Source of the DNA: Xylanibacter ruminicola
GTDB lineage: Bacteria; Bacteroidota; Bacteroidia; Bacteroidales; Bacteroidaceae
DNA length: 64,000 nt
NCBI GenBank assembly: GCA_015060625.1
Contig: SUYC01000008.1
Span: 1 to 64,000, forward strand
Direction: 5' to 3'
In this document: piece by piece, positions 63,966-64,000 of the stretch
How the letters are laid out: each line of letters starts with the position of its first letter
Numbering within the stretch: the first letter of the stretch is position 1
Program-made: the position numbers and the translations under genes
The notes under the pieces: generated by a model
The model's database searches: none
Told to the model about the DNA's origin: nothing
What the model saw: the letters and a program-made list of their open reading frames with translations, nothing else

Positions 63966-64000
63966 TTAATCTTTAATCTCATCGGCCTTGATGCCGAGTG
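63966..64000 (-). CDS. C-terminal end of an upstream gene (partial)
   Basis: A frame entering from the window edge ends LGIKADEIKD with TAA at 63966-63968. It is 17 bases before the saccharopine dehydrogenase-like gene and is probably in the same operon. Too little is visible to name it. Confidence 0.4.
   Translation of the reverse strand, partial: LGIKADEIKD

Overview
The window looks like a chromosomal segment of a Bacteroidales bacterium, most likely Prevotella or a close relative. The reasons are the Bacteroidetes-type promoters (TTTG, about 20 bases, then TAnnTTTG), few strong Shine-Dalgarno sites, many short Cys-anchored lipoproteins, a TonB-dependent receptor followed by a DUF4249 lipoprotein, and families typical of the group (DUF3943, DUF4468-like, CvfB). 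The genus is inferred from this style; no rRNA is present to confirm it.

Layout. (1) 0.1-2.5 kb: an outer-membrane DUF3943 gene. (2) 2.57-22.39 kb: an integrated mobilizable element of about 19.8 kb inserted in the 3' end of a tRNA-Gln gene. It is bounded by a 55-base direct repeat and carries a tyrosine integrase, an AlbA_2-type regulator, an HTH protein, a ParA/RHH pair, a primase-helicase and a MobC/relaxase pair. Its cargo (12.46-19.60 kb) is a GC-rich RiPP-type peptide operon: a 40-residue precursor, two radical-SAM/SPASM enzymes, two PqqD-like proteins, two HPr-kinase-like P-loop proteins, an S24/S26 signal-peptidase-like protein and an ABC exporter. (3) 22.4-43 kb: core genes: tRNA-Gln, rsfS-ftsH-cdsA, a TonB receptor with its lipoprotein, asd, an antiporter with lolD and a CvfB-like gene, purB-rluB-asnS, tRNA-Val, and paaK with an ACT-domain gene. 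(4) 43.5-55.3 kb: an accessory, defence-like region. It opens with a 433-base nest of inverted repeats and continues with XRE/AlbA_2, an HNH-like fragment, a DnaQ exonuclease fused to NUMOD1-like repeats, a GIY-YIG nuclease with DUF723 and seven tandem repeats, AbiH, Fic and a broken DinD/RhuM gene. (5) 55.4-57.9 kb: a GC-rich two-gene unit with a VanX-like dipeptidase and a HAD-M15 peptidase fusion. (6) 58-64 kb: core genes dnaK, a DUF4468-like secreted protein, recA and a saccharopine-dehydrogenase-family gene.

The two strongest candidates for an undescribed system are the peptide operon on the mobilizable element, with doubled maturase and kinase genes and a separate Ser-His protease, and the adjacent pair of multi-repeat nucleases (DnaQ-NUMOD1 and GIY-YIG-DUF723). 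Functions are assigned from motifs seen in the translations and from general family knowledge; no database search was run.
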